From Laguncularia racemosa (lineage: Eukaryota; Streptophyta; Magnoliopsida; Myrtales; Combretaceae), in contig JBBMOL010000016.1 in the NCBI GenBank assembly GCA_037954665.1, positions 8,060,001 to 8,124,000 of the forward strand: a stretch of DNA of 64,000 nucleotides, in the 5' to 3' direction. The notes beneath the pieces are model-generated. The model worked only from the letters and a program-made list of their open reading frames with translations, was not told the DNA's origin and made no database searches. Numbering within the stretch: position 1 is the first letter of the stretch; every line of letters starts with the position of its first letter. The translations under genes were made by a program, and so were the position numbers. This document shows, in pieces, positions 46,990 through 59,362 of this stretch.

Positions 46990-47265
46990 TTCATAAAATT
47001 AGAAATTGAGAAATCTAAACATGTGTTTCCATGCATTTTTCCTCGTTGTATTTGTTAGTTTGTTGGTTTGTATATTTTTCCATTTTTCTTTTCTTATCTT
47101 AGATTAGATTAGTTACAAGTGTTATTAGGTTATATGCAGATTTATATGAGTTGCTATTTTTTAGGAAATTAGATATGTTTCACCGATAGAAACTTTTGTA
47201 TTTATTTTGAAGTTCTACAACAAATAAGATGAATGAATTCTTCCCATTTTTTTTATCATTTCTTC
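46990..47265 (+). repeat. 3' LTR of the copia element (approximate ends)
   Basis: Diverged copy of 42003-42285, directly followed by the GCTGTCTTT flank. Confidence 0.75.
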
Positions 47266-47800
47266 GCTGTCTTTGGAAAAAATGTGTATGCGTTAATATC
47301 TAGTATGCAAGTCCAATTTTGAAAATATCCCTTTTAGTTCATTGAGCAATTCATCAATTATTGGTATAAGAAATTTACTCTTAAGTTTTCACAAGGCTCA
47401 AGGCATGATAGTCTGTATAGAAACAACATATTCCATTCTTTTTCTTAACCAACAAAACTAGCAAAGAAAAGGGATATGTGCTATGTTGGATAATCCCAAT
47501 TCTAAACATATCCTTAACCTATTTCTTCATCTCAACCTTTTATAAGATTTAACATAATGGGAGAGGCACTACTAAAAAGATGGGTATGATGTTGTTTATT
47601 TTAGTGGTACCTCAAATACATAAGAATATTTGCTAAAGGCTTGTCTGATAGCAATATTGTAGGTAATATTCTCAAAATGTGTCAGCATGGGCGTCCTTAG
47701 CCAATCAATGAAAACACGAAGCTATACCGAAGGATTCAACTTTAGTTGAAAGATCAGTCAATATAGTCATTACTTGTTTAACCATTTCATCGGTTGCAGG
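47266..47800 (-). pseudogene. Ty3/gypsy pol remnant: first half of RT
   Basis: The minus strand reads STYPFSLLVLLVKKKNGICC, then FYTDYHALS and GIFSKLDLHTRY, ending in PKTA at the copia boundary. These are the N-terminal RT motifs of gypsy elements (SPVLLVKKKDG, FCVDYRALN). It continues at 42002 downward across the copia insertion. Heavily decayed; the outer end at about 47800 is approximate. Confidence 0.8.
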
Positions 47801-48995
47801 TGGCCACGACAAGAGCATCGAATTCAAATGCTACCTGCCCAGCCCATCTTAATATATTCAGTCCACTAACTAGCCCCAGTTTTGAACGCTAACTCGCGTT
47901 AAATAAACAATCCTAATCTTCCGAATTCTCTCAACCCACATGTACGAATTATCTTTTTCTCTCACTCCTTCACTGTACAGTCAATAAGTTTTGTGTTTAA
48001 CTCTTGATTTATTAATCATTTTTATGATCTAATGCTTGGTCACGTGTCGAAAAAGTTTTCAAAATAAAGAAGAGGCACTAATTTTGGGTTTGTAAAAGAC
48101 GTCCTCTTTTTCTTTCTTTCTTTCTTTGCTCTTTATACGTCAGTGATAAATTCTAAGAAAAGTTACAAAAGTGGTTTCCGCAACTACTTTTCTCGCTAGA
48201 ATTCTGTTACGGATGATTACATTTTTACACATATGTAGATGTTATTGCATAAATATTTATATAGATGTTAAAAGTTTCATCCGGAATTTTTTCACATCTA
48301 TCATTCACCATTTATTTATTTATTTCATCAATCGTCTTTTGCAAACCCAAACGGCGTAATTCAAGTCTACCGACCACCGAGTAGTTCAGCTGCGGGATTC
48401 GGAATACATTATACAGTATGGATTTTATAATCACCACCAATCCTCATACGGTAAGACAATGAATAGTAAGAAAAAAAATTGAAAGTCTTAAAAGAAACAT
48501 TTTCATGTGTTTAATAAGGATTGATCGTTTATCTTACACTGTATAAATGATAAAATATAAAATATATTATTGGTTTTAGTCTAAATTCTTAAGAACTTTC
48601 TCAACTTTTTTTTTTTTTGTTTTTTTTTTAAACTGTTCATCATTTCTCAATAAAATATGATGTTCTTTTCCTTTTGGCTACTTCGTTGTGTTTATCATCA
48701 TTCCTTTCTCTTATATCGACCATTTTAATCACCATCAAGCAATAATATCTACGCCTCCTACTGTCACGACATTCCATTATGTGTGAAAAAGAGAGGAATT
48801 GTCACCAAAGAATAAAAATTCTGTATATCGGTGCTTGCCTTGTCCCTTTAATGGGTGATAAAATCACAAAATCAACAATGTTTCGTCTATGTTGCATTTT
48901 AGTCATCCGCAGCTATGTTCTGGAGAATTATATTATGTATACCAGTGGAGTTGTGTTTAATGAAATTCTTCTTGTCGTGTGGTGTTTGGACAAAT
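47801..48995. other. Intergenic DNA and likely 3' UTR of the F-box gene
   Basis: AT-rich with a TTTC-repeat run at about 48108-48126 and T-runs near 48608-48630. I see no coding exon or clear repeat family. The stretch nearest 48995 would be the 3' UTR of the minus-strand F-box gene. Confidence 0.5.
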
Positions 48996-51900
48996 TTACA
49001 GAAGCTGCTGAGAGATTCTGATTGAAACGACCTCTCCATCTGCTCCAGCTCTCATGATTTGGAATTTAACATGGATGCCTGATTCATATATAAATAAATG
49101 TTTTAGACATTAGCAATAATATAAATTAATTACTTTCATATAGTTTTCTTATTTAAAGCGACTTTATGAGATTTGTTATATGATAATAGATGATAGAAAT
49201 ATGTAAATAAACTGTTTTTGACATCAACAATTGGTTACAAAAGTCGGTTACAGAAGTCAATAAATTTTTAAAAAATATTTGTAAATTTTAATCAAAAGAT
49301 TTCAAACGGTAAAAAACTATGTTTTTTAGGAAAAAGCAATCAAACTTCATCAGATTCAATTAGGCTCACTAGCGCAAAGGAATGTTAGGCCTGCACGGAC
49401 TTAGGCAAGGGTCGAAGGAGCTCAAGACCTAATTCAACATAACCAGCCCTGCCCAAGCCCGCCCAGCTATCACCTTTTTTGACTGTCATCAAACAGTTCA
49501 TTACTAATTTAGGTGGTACCTTCATTCTTCTGTAGATTAGTATTGACTGCACAAGCATGGAAAGTAAGCATGGCCTTCGGCTGCCAGTCATCTGGATTCC
49601 CCACCCACTTCTTCAGATGGAAGATTTCTGAAAAGAAACATAAAAGTTAGGAAGATAGCCCTGTAAGTAACATTTAGAACAGCTAGTGGCTGCCATGGCT
49701 GTAAAGCCTAAGTAAAAGGTCACTCTGGCATGGCTTAATACTTAGTCTCTTCAGGAGAGCTAAAGGGCTCTCCATTGGCAAGCTTGAACGCGAAGGCTGG
49801 ATGGATAACTCAGGAGATATATGAACTTTTTTGGGTAAAAGGATATCAACAGAGATCATTAGCTCCCAAAGTCACCTGAGGTTGAAGAGTCATTAATATG
49901 TTTGACATCCAAAATAGCTGCAGAAGCTCCATCTATGTCCTTTTTAATATCATGCGATCCTAAAACTTGAAAATCCCAGCTTCCGTCCTGGTATCCCTTG
50001 CATAGAAAGAGCTCTATATGCCTTGCATCCAGTGTCTGCATTGTTCCTGAGTAACAGAAAAAAATTTCTATGGTTCATTAGGGCCTACGTATGAACGGTT
50101 TCAGATAATTTTCTGTTTGTACTATGCAAATCTTCGCATACAAAGGAGAAAATCACATAATACAATTAGCTAGCCTAGATTGAAAGCAGATAGATTAAAC
50201 ATCAGAAGGCTGTTCATAAAATCTCTGAGCAGAAGATTATCGCAACTTTAATGTCTGATTTGGTGAGAGGTTAAGCTTAGTGACTTTGCATGTCTTCGTG
50301 CACTTTGTTTCTGAGTGTCCTTAAAAAATCTAAAAGATATAACACCGCCGTGGTAATTTGACCAGAAAGTCATACAAATCTTGTTGTTTCCGGGACGCAA
50401 TCTCATACCTTCACATGAACTTTGGTCACAAACGGGACAACGAACAAGCTGCAAGTCTGGATTGACAGAAAAACAACAAGATGGTGGTGTTAAAAGTAGC
50501 AATAGCAAGAAATTTGAGAAAAAAATTTAGAGTACCAGCTATCCATATTCCAGTTTTGATGCCCTTCAATAAGAAACAGCCCTCGGGCACCGACGTACTC
50601 TCAGTATCCTTTCCCTTCAAAATCTCGGAAATCGGCTTCAGCCTCTCGGTCAAGAGTGCTACAGGTGACTCGAAAGAAAATGCACCAATACGCATCCAGT
50701 CTTGTGGTGTCCAAATTGGAAACAGTTACATAATCAGCAATGCACTTCTTCAGATATGAATGGCAAAACTAACGATACTAGATTAGTAGATTATCCTGTA
50801 CATCAAAATTTATCTAAGCAGCAAGAAAATTCATCTACTCTGTCTTGACAGGACAGCTTATCGTACTCCATTTAGACCATTACAGCACAAATGTATCTTT
50901 CTATCCATTCCTTTATTTTACAAATTACTTTTTTTTTTCCCTATTTCATTAAGCGAATTAGATCAAGTTACATTCTTTCAGTTTTTCTCGCGGTGTTATG
51001 GTATGCTCGATAGATCAAGTTATAATTCCATATATGGAAGCAGAGTTGATATGTAATGTCTCAACAATTATAAATAAACAGATATCTGATTTCTGCAGTT
51101 TTTTATTCTATTCTATTTTAGTTTCCTTAGATCCGCAAATGAACCAAAACGTGTTATTCAAGCAACAGAAAAATATCTCCAACAAAATAAGAGAATGAAA
51201 CACACCAATATGTTTCTCCCGTTGGCGGAACGAGTAAGAGTGAGTTCCATCTGTTTAGAAAGAAATGAAATTAGGCAGCTCGGTCGGATTTAAGAAATTA
51301 GAATTAGGTCAAAGTGAATTGTGGGATAGATATACCGAAGGCGGATGCATAGAGCTTGCTCCACTTGAATGAGACCTGGTGCTTAGGAAGACGGACTTGA
51401 AGATCACGCAGACAAGCGAGCTTCCAGATGCTGTCATCCATGAGATTCTCGTAGAACCACTTGCTCGTCGTCGCAAGCATCACTATGGATCTTCCGTCGA
51501 GGAAAGCAGCAACTGCTGTCCAAACATCTAGTTCGTAGCTGGTTTAGTCACATTACGAGCTCATCTAGTAAGTCGCTATTCATCATCTTTAATTCAAATT
51601 GAAAATTGAATAAAAAAACAGAAAGAACGAACAGAATCTTCTACTATGCTTAACAGCAATAACAGTTCAAAAATGCTCGTGCGTTTGTTCAATCAGCTCG
51701 TGAAAATGTTCGTTAAATGCTCTGATTACTTCGCACAGCTAAAATTAGTCGGAGAGAAAGGCACCGAATTGAATCGAAATCACTAGATGAAGCTGACAGC
51801 CTAAATTTGATGCAACATAACGCATTCTTCAGTTTAAATGCTTTGATTTGATCTCGAACTCAAAAGTTAAATTGACAATCCGATTAAAAGAAGAACGCAA

Positions 51901-52002
51901 AACGAGTACGAACCAGTAGAAGGAGGAGTGAGGAGCAAGATAGGTGGAACGAGGAGAGATGCAATTGCATATTGATTTTACTCTCCTCAATCGTTTTCCC
52001 AT
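48996..52002 (-). CDS. F-box protein, RMF-like (At3g61730 type), 303 aa, 8 coding exons
   Basis: Coding exons, in transcript order: 51914-52002, 51336-51538, 51206-51250, 50536-50700, 50409-50456, 49876-50046, 49520-49627, 48996-49078. All junctions are GT-AG and phase-consistent; 912 nt, open throughout. Exon 1 gives a basic N-terminus (MGKRLRRVKSICNC). The F-box-like segment is about residues 31-75 (YELDVWTAVAAFLDGRSIVM, ATTSKWFYENLMDDSIWKLA). It is followed by SFKWSKLYASAF, HIDWMRIGAFSFESP, a Cys-rich LVRCPVCDQSSCEG (residues 171-184, possible metal site), RHIELFL, KKWVGNPDDWQPKAML and a VVSIRISQQLL end. F-box proteins hold substrates in SCF ubiquitin ligases; Arabidopsis RMF (reduced male fertility) acts in anther development, as I recall. 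The family match is strong by memory, not by search. An AG-rich run just before the ATG (CT repeat 52003-52018 on the plus strand) lies in the 5' UTR. Confidence 0.88.
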
Positions 52003-52165
52003 CCCTCTCTCTCTCTCTGTACCTTTTGTATGTGTTGTGCTGTGTTCTTTTTAAACGCGCGAAACACACAGATCTTTGAAAACAAAAGGCTCCATTAGTG
52101 AGATGACGTAAACTCAACGAATTTTCAAATTAAATTTGATCGACGAGACTCCAACCGGATCTGAG

Positions 52166-52455
52166 CTTATTAATTGGGCCTTTTACCTTAAAAGCCCAAT
52201 TATATCACGATATTTTAATTAAACAGTTATATTACTTTGAATTCTAGGTTTATGAATTGGGCCCTCACCTTAAAAGCTTAACTAGATCTAAGCTTATTAA
52301 TTGGACCTTCATTTTAAAGATTCAATTATATCACAACACTTTAATTAAATAGTTACTTTACTTTGGATTATGGACTTATTAATTAAACCTCACCTTAAAG
52401 GCCTAATTATATCAAGACACTTTAACTAAATAGTTACTTCGCTTTGAGTTCTCTC
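52166..52455. repeat. Degenerate tandem repeat, unit about 82 bp
   Basis: Units starting CTTATTAATTGGGCC-like occur at 52166, 52250 (truncated to about 43 bp), 52293 and 52375. Each continues with ACCTTAAA, CAATTATATCA, TTTAATTAAA and AGTTACTTTACTTTG blocks, with many substitutions. It lies 160-450 bp upstream of the F-box start codon and so may overlap its promoter. Confidence 0.85.
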
Positions 52456-53238
52456 TCTCTCAAATGTTAATTTGTTGGCTAAAAGGAATACTTAAAATAA
52501 CGTATATGTAATTATATGTTGATTAATTATATTAACAAATAATAATCATGTCGAATGATGGATAATATATATATATATACACACACACTAACAGGTAATG
52601 TAGCTGCATCGTACATGTGAAAATAACTACATACAAAATTCTAAGTAATATGAATACCTTTAAAAATATGAAAGAGTTAAATAATTAAAAATTAAATAGT
52701 TATTCTTAATTTTGCAAAATTGTAAAATTTATAGATTCTAGAAGAAAAATTGTTATTATTTTTCGGATCCAAATTATGGAGAATAGGTCACAAAAGTAGC
52801 TGTTTAAGTGCTTATTCATTTTAGAGGAAGTTAGAGTTATTTGGTAAATCCAAATGTTACACCAAAATCATCAATACCCCTTATAATGTTAAGTTTTTTA
52901 TATTATCTATAATATTAAATTGGAAAGTCTCACTTTTGGTGTCTTTGGTACTTTTATTTTTCTTCTAATTATTTATGTTATCAAAACACCCCTCCAATAT
53001 AAACATTTATTGCCCATTTACTCCATTAAATGAAATAAAGCATTAATGTAATAATTATTGCTAATGGAATAGAATTACAATAAGATTCTTATTTATTAAT
53101 TTTTATTTTAATGATGGTATTTTAGGAAAAAAAATATAACCCCAACATTGAATTGCTATTTATAAATTTAAATAATAAATGATTATTCAAAGTGAATAAA
53201 CTAAACTATATTTTTCTTGAGTGTGCAATAGATGAGTT
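52456..53238. other. AT-rich spacer
   Basis: Contains a (TA)n(CA)n microsatellite at about 52566-52588. No gene or element was recognised between the tandem repeats and the Tat-type element. Confidence 0.55.
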
Positions 53239-53697
53239 TGGAATAACCATCTCTTAATAGTCTAGTTCAACTATAAGCCTAAACCCGATCCCAACCCATA
53301 TTCTATTTGACACAAAAAGCTCGGTCATGAGCTCATTTGAGACCTTAGCCTATGAGTTACGACTCCTTAACTCGATTAAATATAGAAAGGGCATGTTGTA
53401 GAACAAGTTGTCCACTCTCTCATTACTTAAGCACCCGAACGTGTAGCCACAAGCGCATCCCATGTTCTCCAAAGATAACTGCACATTAGTACTCCTATAA
53501 AAGGCTCAAAGCTGCCTACTAGTAAAGAGATCGAAACCTTTGAGCCTCTTTACTATCCTTTTAACCATCTCTTAATCTCAGTATTCTAACTTGAGCATTG
53601 GAGTGACAATGTTGAATAGCCTTGGTACCCCCATAGCTTATACTTCCCTTGCGCATTGTAAGCTAATCCACCCTCTATTGAAATCAACAAACAACAT
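53239..53697 (+). repeat. 5' LTR of the Tat-type element (left end approximate)
   Basis: Aligns with 63688-64000 in its right part; includes a CTATAAAAGG promoter box near 53496. The left end is inferred from the matching start near the purine tract of the 3' LTR. Confidence 0.65.
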
Positions 53698-56600
53698 TTG
53701 GCACCATCCATTACTAAACTACGACCATGACTAGCAATACTAGATCCAAATCCAAAAACATTGAATTCACCTTCCCAAACACTCTACCAAACTAATCCTT
53801 TAAATTCACAGTAGTGAAACCCCTAGAGTAAAGAAGACAGGTTGACTCATCTTGGAACACTCAGCTCCATGCACGAGTAGACCAATTGCAACAGCAACAA
53901 CACTATCTTCCACATGAACACCTAAGGGAGCATGATGACGGTTAGGCATCCACCCAATCTCCCCTACTTGCCCTACAAACAGCCACCTAGAATGCACCAC
54001 CACCTACAGTGCAACCACTACTTGATCCCATTACCTCGCATAGCCGAGCAGTATCCCCATGCTAACAACTACTGCTATCTAAGGTGTACTCCTATCATTC
54101 TCTACATGAGGTTGGTGTCAAAGAGCTAGAAGACATGATTTGAAGACTTTCAGATTTATGTAACAAGAAATCTGATTTATAGAATCAGTTTTTGTTCACC
54201 AAATCTCCATTCACACAACGATTCAAGATGAAGTGCTTCACCCTCACATTCATAGCCCAATGCTCGAATTTTATGTTGGTATCATCAATCTTAGGGATCA
54301 TGTTAGCTATTTCATGTCTCAAGTGAGCCTCTTAGAATGTAGTGATGCAATTGCTTGAAAGGCTTTCTTGGGTACTTTAAAGAAGTTAGCTCAGACTTAG
54401 TACAACCATTTGAAGTCGAACTCTATCTCTAGTTTCAAAGAGCTCAGCAAGTAGTTCTACCAGCATTTCTTGGCAAGCAAAATGCTAGTAAAGGATTCCT
54501 CTAATCTTAATCTTATTCGCTAAAAACAGGATAAGTCTATTAGAGACTACTTGTCCAAATTCTTGGCAGCTATGCTTGAGATTCCCAATCTTGACATGTA
54601 GGTCACCCTCAATGCTGCCATTATGGGGATGCGACCTTCGGGACACTTCTTCCTATCCATTTCCAAACATAAATTCAAAAACTTCAATGAATTTTGTAAA
54701 CAAGTTGCAAAATTCATCACCATGGAAGACAATATCAAGGCTTGTAAAGAGGTTAACTAAACTAGGTTAGATAAGAAGAAAGATGACAAAGACCGACCCG
54801 CCATAAAAGATTGGCTTCACTTTAGGAATGACAAAGATTCAGCTTATGGACAAAATAACGGTCAGCATAGTTTGAAGCACACCATTCCATTTATGTGAAC
54901 CACACACCCTTTAACCAATCCACAGGCTAAATACTCCTTAAAGTATGCAACATGGGTATTTGGCTTGAGAAACTCCAAGGACCCCCTTCTAGAAGGAACA
55001 TAGATAAATATTGTGAATTCCATAGAGATCTAGGATACAACATGAAAAACTATGTCTAATTAAAAAACGCTTTAAAAGATGCCATTAGAAGGAGGTACCT
55101 TCGTGAGTACATCAACAACCGCCTTAAAGAGGTTGTAAGACTAACTCAAAGGAGGTGAGCCGACCTTGATAACAAAGCGATCATTTTTTGCTCCAATCAA
55201 GGCAATAAGGCCCATAACGATGTAGTTAACATCATTGTTGGGAGACGTTCATTAGAGGGACAACCTAGTTCTAGCAACAAACCTTACGCCCGACTTTAAT
55301 GGGTGATGAACCTATATAATAAGAAACCCAAAGTGGATAACTCCATTTCCTTTTTGATGGAGGGCTTGGAGGGTATTCAGAGTCCATATGATGATGCACT
55401 AGTCATATCAGCCCGGATTGATAGCTTTGAAGTCTAGAAAATGCTAATCGACACCATCAGCTGAACAGACATCATATTTAAGTCAGCATATGATTAAATG
55501 AAGCCAAAGCTCAAGACAAAATTGAAGCCATATAACCAGGATTTATACAACTTCAACAACTAACTTGTTCGAGCTACCAAGATAATTCCACCCCCCTCCC
55601 CCAATAGAGCTCAACGATGACAAGAACGTCGTCGAACAACTCATTAATTTCTTTGTAGTAGACTGCTCGTTTCCCTATAATGTCATAGTAAGGAGACTAA
55701 GTTAGAATGCCTTTAAGATGGTCTCCTCCATGGCATATTTGAAAGTTAAATTTCCTACCAAAATTAGGGTTGGCATATGCAAAGGAGACTAGTAGTTAGC
55801 AAGATTGTTCCACTTACAGGCATTGATGAAGGGGAGGTTCTCATTATCGAAGCTAGGCTGACGGAAAAGTCAGGCAATAGGGAAGAGCCAACCAAGGAGA
55901 CCAAGATCGTCCAACTTGGTTGCAGACTTAATAGACCATATAGGTGGGAAAGTTAACACCTCTTAAGCTAAAACAACACCTCATCCTCTTCCTCCAGTTA
56001 AACAAAGATGTTTTTGCCTATTCTTCATTATACATGCTAAGCATCCCTCCAGAGATTATTATGCATTACCTCAACATTGACCCAACCTTCAAGGTGGTAA
56101 AATCTAATATGATTGTTAAGAGTAAGTAGCCCAATAACCATATTGAGGATCTCTAGAAAACCTTTGATACCTTAAGGGAGTACAACATGAAGTTGAACTC
56201 GCACAAATGTGTATTTGGGGTTATTTCAGGAAAGTTTTGGGGTACATGGTTACTGTTAGAGGCATAGAGTCAAATCTGGAAAAGATTTGATCTATCCTAA
56301 AGATGTAACCCCTGAGAACTAATAAGGACATCTAGTGTCTTACAGGGCGAATTGCTGGTCTAAGTAGTTTTCTATCCAAGTAAACCGATAGGTGTATGGA
56401 GTTCTTCAAAATTCTAAAGAACCCGTTAAATATCCAATGGAGGGAGCCAAGCATCATTGAAAGATTTGAAAGTCTTTTTGACTACTCTGGTATTATCTAA
56501 GTCGGTCCCTAAAAAAGAGTTGTATTTATACTTGTTCATGAGTGAATAAGCCCTTTTTATAATTTTAGTCTAAGTTGATGGAAGGCAGCACAAGTTTATG

Positions 56601-57263
56601 CACTATGTAAGCTATGTTCTTTAATGACCTAAATATTTGTCTTGGCAATGGTGATATCTGTAAGAAAGCTTCAACCTTATTTTGAGGCCCATCAAGTGGT
56701 CATCTTAAGGGAGGAGTGGAGTAGGACTGGTTTTAAGAGGGCCATATGGGATAAAGTACATTACACATTGAAATTCAGTCTCTTCGCTGACAATAATGTA
56801 ATAAAAAATGAAGCCCTCATTGGAGGGATGAGGCTAGTGAAAGAGGTTGGAAGTATTCTCGGACTCCTAGTTAGTAGTTCAACAAGTAAGAGGAAACTAT
56901 TTAGTTAAGGATAATAGTATGACCAAGTACCTAAAGGTCGTATAGGTTCTTGGAGCGAACTTCTTAGCTTAGAATATCATGAAAATTTCATGAGCTGAAA
57001 ACTTCGAGGCAGATGTGCTGTCTAGACTTGCTTCAAGCAGCTTCTTTAAGCTGGATAGAAAGGTGTTCATTGAATACCTGCTCGACAAAAGCATTGACTA
57101 ACCACTACATCAACTAACCAATACATCAATGCCATGAGGTATGATTGGCATCCACTTAGCATTATTGGATGGACTTATTTGTTGCATATTTGAAGGATAG
57201 CATCATTCTAGGTGAAAGGAAGGAGGTAAGGAAGTTTTTACACAAAGGAGCTTGATATATACT

Positions 57264-59362
57264 TGTAAACACCCCATTTTTGCCATAATGATCAATAATA
57301 ATCAATCATAATTAATTTCCAATTTTTTCCATTTTTTCTGTAATTTAGCAAAAATAGGAAAAATATTCAAAAAATAAAATAAATAGGACAAATACATCAA
57401 TTTTGGAAAATAATTGCAAAAAAGGCAATAAAGAGGATTAAATAATTTTTACAAATTTTTGAAATTAAAAAAAATACAAAAAAATAAAAAAATCACATTG
57501 CATATATGCAAATTGCGAAAATAATAAAATCACGAAAGTGGGCTAGCCTAGCTGGTCTGGACCTTGGTCTGGTGCGCGTATGGGAGGGCTCGGTCAGGGG
57601 TTTGAAATGCGGGGGAAGCATAATCCGCGTTTTGCAAATTTTTTTCTCTGCTTAAGACACGTGTCAGCAGCTGATTGGCTGGAGCGAACGCATGTGTTGG
57701 GCGCGTAATCGTCTTCAACCTCCGTCCGAGATCGCTGGCGAGGAGAAAAATCCAAATTTCAGCCGTTTTGATTCGATTTTTTGCACAAATCCAACAGATC
57801 TTCAATAGAAATGAGATAAACATCATCCAATTGGAATCAAATCGCAACAAATCAATGGATTTGCACAAATCGGAGATGGGTTTTTAACCGCAAATCTGAT
57901 TTGCTTCAATCAGTGGAAATCCGAGCTTATCCAGCTCGATTTCTTACGCCTATAAATAAAGGATGAAGTGGAGAGGCAGAAGCACAGATCAAAAGTGAGA
58001 AAAAGAGAGAAAAAAGAGAGAATCGAAGCCTTGCCGGAGTTCTTCACCCGCAACCACCGATCAAGCATCAAGTAGCCACCAGGAGACGTTTTTGAAGCAA
58101 ACCACCACCACAGTTGAGTTTCCCACCCCCGAAAACCTAGGAATTGACACCTCAATCGCTTCGAAAAGCCGTTGGAATGCCATCAATGAGCATCCCCAGC
58201 CGCTGTGTCCAATCGACCCGACCCGAACCGAACCGCTTCGACCCGATCTGACCCGACCGACTCGACCCGCGCACCAACTCGGATCCAGGTAAGTCGGATT
58301 TTCTGATATTTATTTATTTATTTATCTATTTTATTTATTTCGAATTTATTTATTTACTTATTTGCTACTTATAATTCAAAAATAGAAAAAATGTAAGAAT
58401 TTAGATTATTTTTTAGGGTTTGATTTAGTATGAATAATAAAAATAAAAATAGTAATTATAATAATAAATAATAAAAATGTGAAAATTTATAAAGAAAATA
58501 ATAAAAATATTAGAAAAGAATAATAATAAAAATTTAGATTTTAGAATAGGATAGATGAAAAATCTAGGTGAAAATTTTCAATAAAAATTTAATCAAAATT
58601 ATAAAAATTAATAAAAAATTATGAAAATTAATAAAAATTATAAAAAATTTATAAAAAATCAATAAAATTTATAATAGCAGAAATGAGTTGAAAAATAGAA
58701 AAAAAAGGAATTTTTATCACTTAGAAAAACATTTTCTTAAATAAATCAAAAATTGGTTTTTTCCTTAAAATATCATTTTCAAAAATCAAATTATCAAGCT
58801 TAGGCTTAGATTTTTTTAGAAAAATACTAAAATGGTAAAAACATAAATCAAAAGAGATTTCACAATTAAAATCCACAAACATACTAAAGTTTTTCAGGAA
58901 AAGCGAACTACGGCAAGTTTGATCCTGAATAGTAGGTACGTAGGCACCCATTTGGGGTAACTCTAAAAGAAAAAAAAAATAATTTTCTTAGAATAGATTA
59001 TTCAAAAACAAAATAAAAAGACGACAAAAAAAATAAAAATAAAAGACATTTCTAGATAAAGTTAAGATTTTAGGAGATTAGGGTGGTAACCTTAGGGTTT
59101 TAATATGTTAGCCTCCGAACTCAAAAACTCTGGTTTTTCCTTTCCTCTTTTCACAAAAAAAAAGAGGAAATCACGCTGACTAGTGGTCCAAATTAGGATT
59201 GATCTGCTCAGTTAATCCTAATTCAATCTTTCCCAACTACAGTTGGGTGGCGACTCCAAAATAAAACGAAATTCCTAACTCAAGTCGAGGGTCTACATTA
59301 GATGAGCATAGGGTCTAGTATAGATCGGATTAGGAATGGGAAATAAAAAATTAGACTCGACA
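57264..59362. mobile_element. Solo LTR, 2.1 kb, inserted in the Tat-type element
   Basis: Begins TGTAAACACCCCATTTTTGC, ends GACTCGACA, and is flanked by a perfect 5-bp duplication ATACT (57259-57263 and 59363-59367). Excision restores the RNase H-integrase linker (ARYILIRDQLY-like reading, apart from a stop). It carries its own promoter-like features on plus: GACACGTGTC with a G-box core (57656-57665), CTATAAATAAA (57950-57960), then a purine-rich GAGAAAAAGAG leader and a C-rich CGACCCGACC repeat at about 58216-58270. The 3' part has GGTGGCGACTCCAAAAT, frequent near the 3' ends of large gypsy LTRs. No second LTR or interior is present. Confidence 0.85.
57940..57965 (+). promoter_or_regulatory. 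TATA box of the inserted solo LTR
   Basis: CTATAAATAAAGG sits about 690 bp into the LTR and is followed by a purine-rich presumed R region. The TATA-like position and the upstream G-box core suggest a formerly active LTR promoter reading to the right. Inferred from sequence only. Confidence 0.5.

Larger units (their letters stand above)
42003..47265 (+). mobile_element. Ty1/copia element inserted in an older gypsy element
   Basis: Imperfect LTRs of roughly 280 bp are at about 42003-42285 and 46990-47265. A primer-binding site TGGTATCAAAGC (42288-42299) follows the first. A GCWGTCTTT repeat borders both ends (41994-42002 and 47266-47274) and is a likely target duplication, though longer than the usual 5 bp, so exact ends are uncertain. 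Domain order gag-PR-IN-RT-RNaseH fits copia. The element is itself interrupted by a 507-bp solo LTR. Confidence 0.85.

Noticed and set aside
48779..49021. 80-codon plus-strand ORF
   Set aside because: Overlaps in antisense the last exon of the F-box gene (48996-49078), which has a phase-compatible acceptor and the family-type C-terminus.
51884..52117. 77-codon minus-strand ORF
   Set aside because: Another frame over exon 1 of the F-box gene; only the MGKRLRR frame joins exon 2 in phase.
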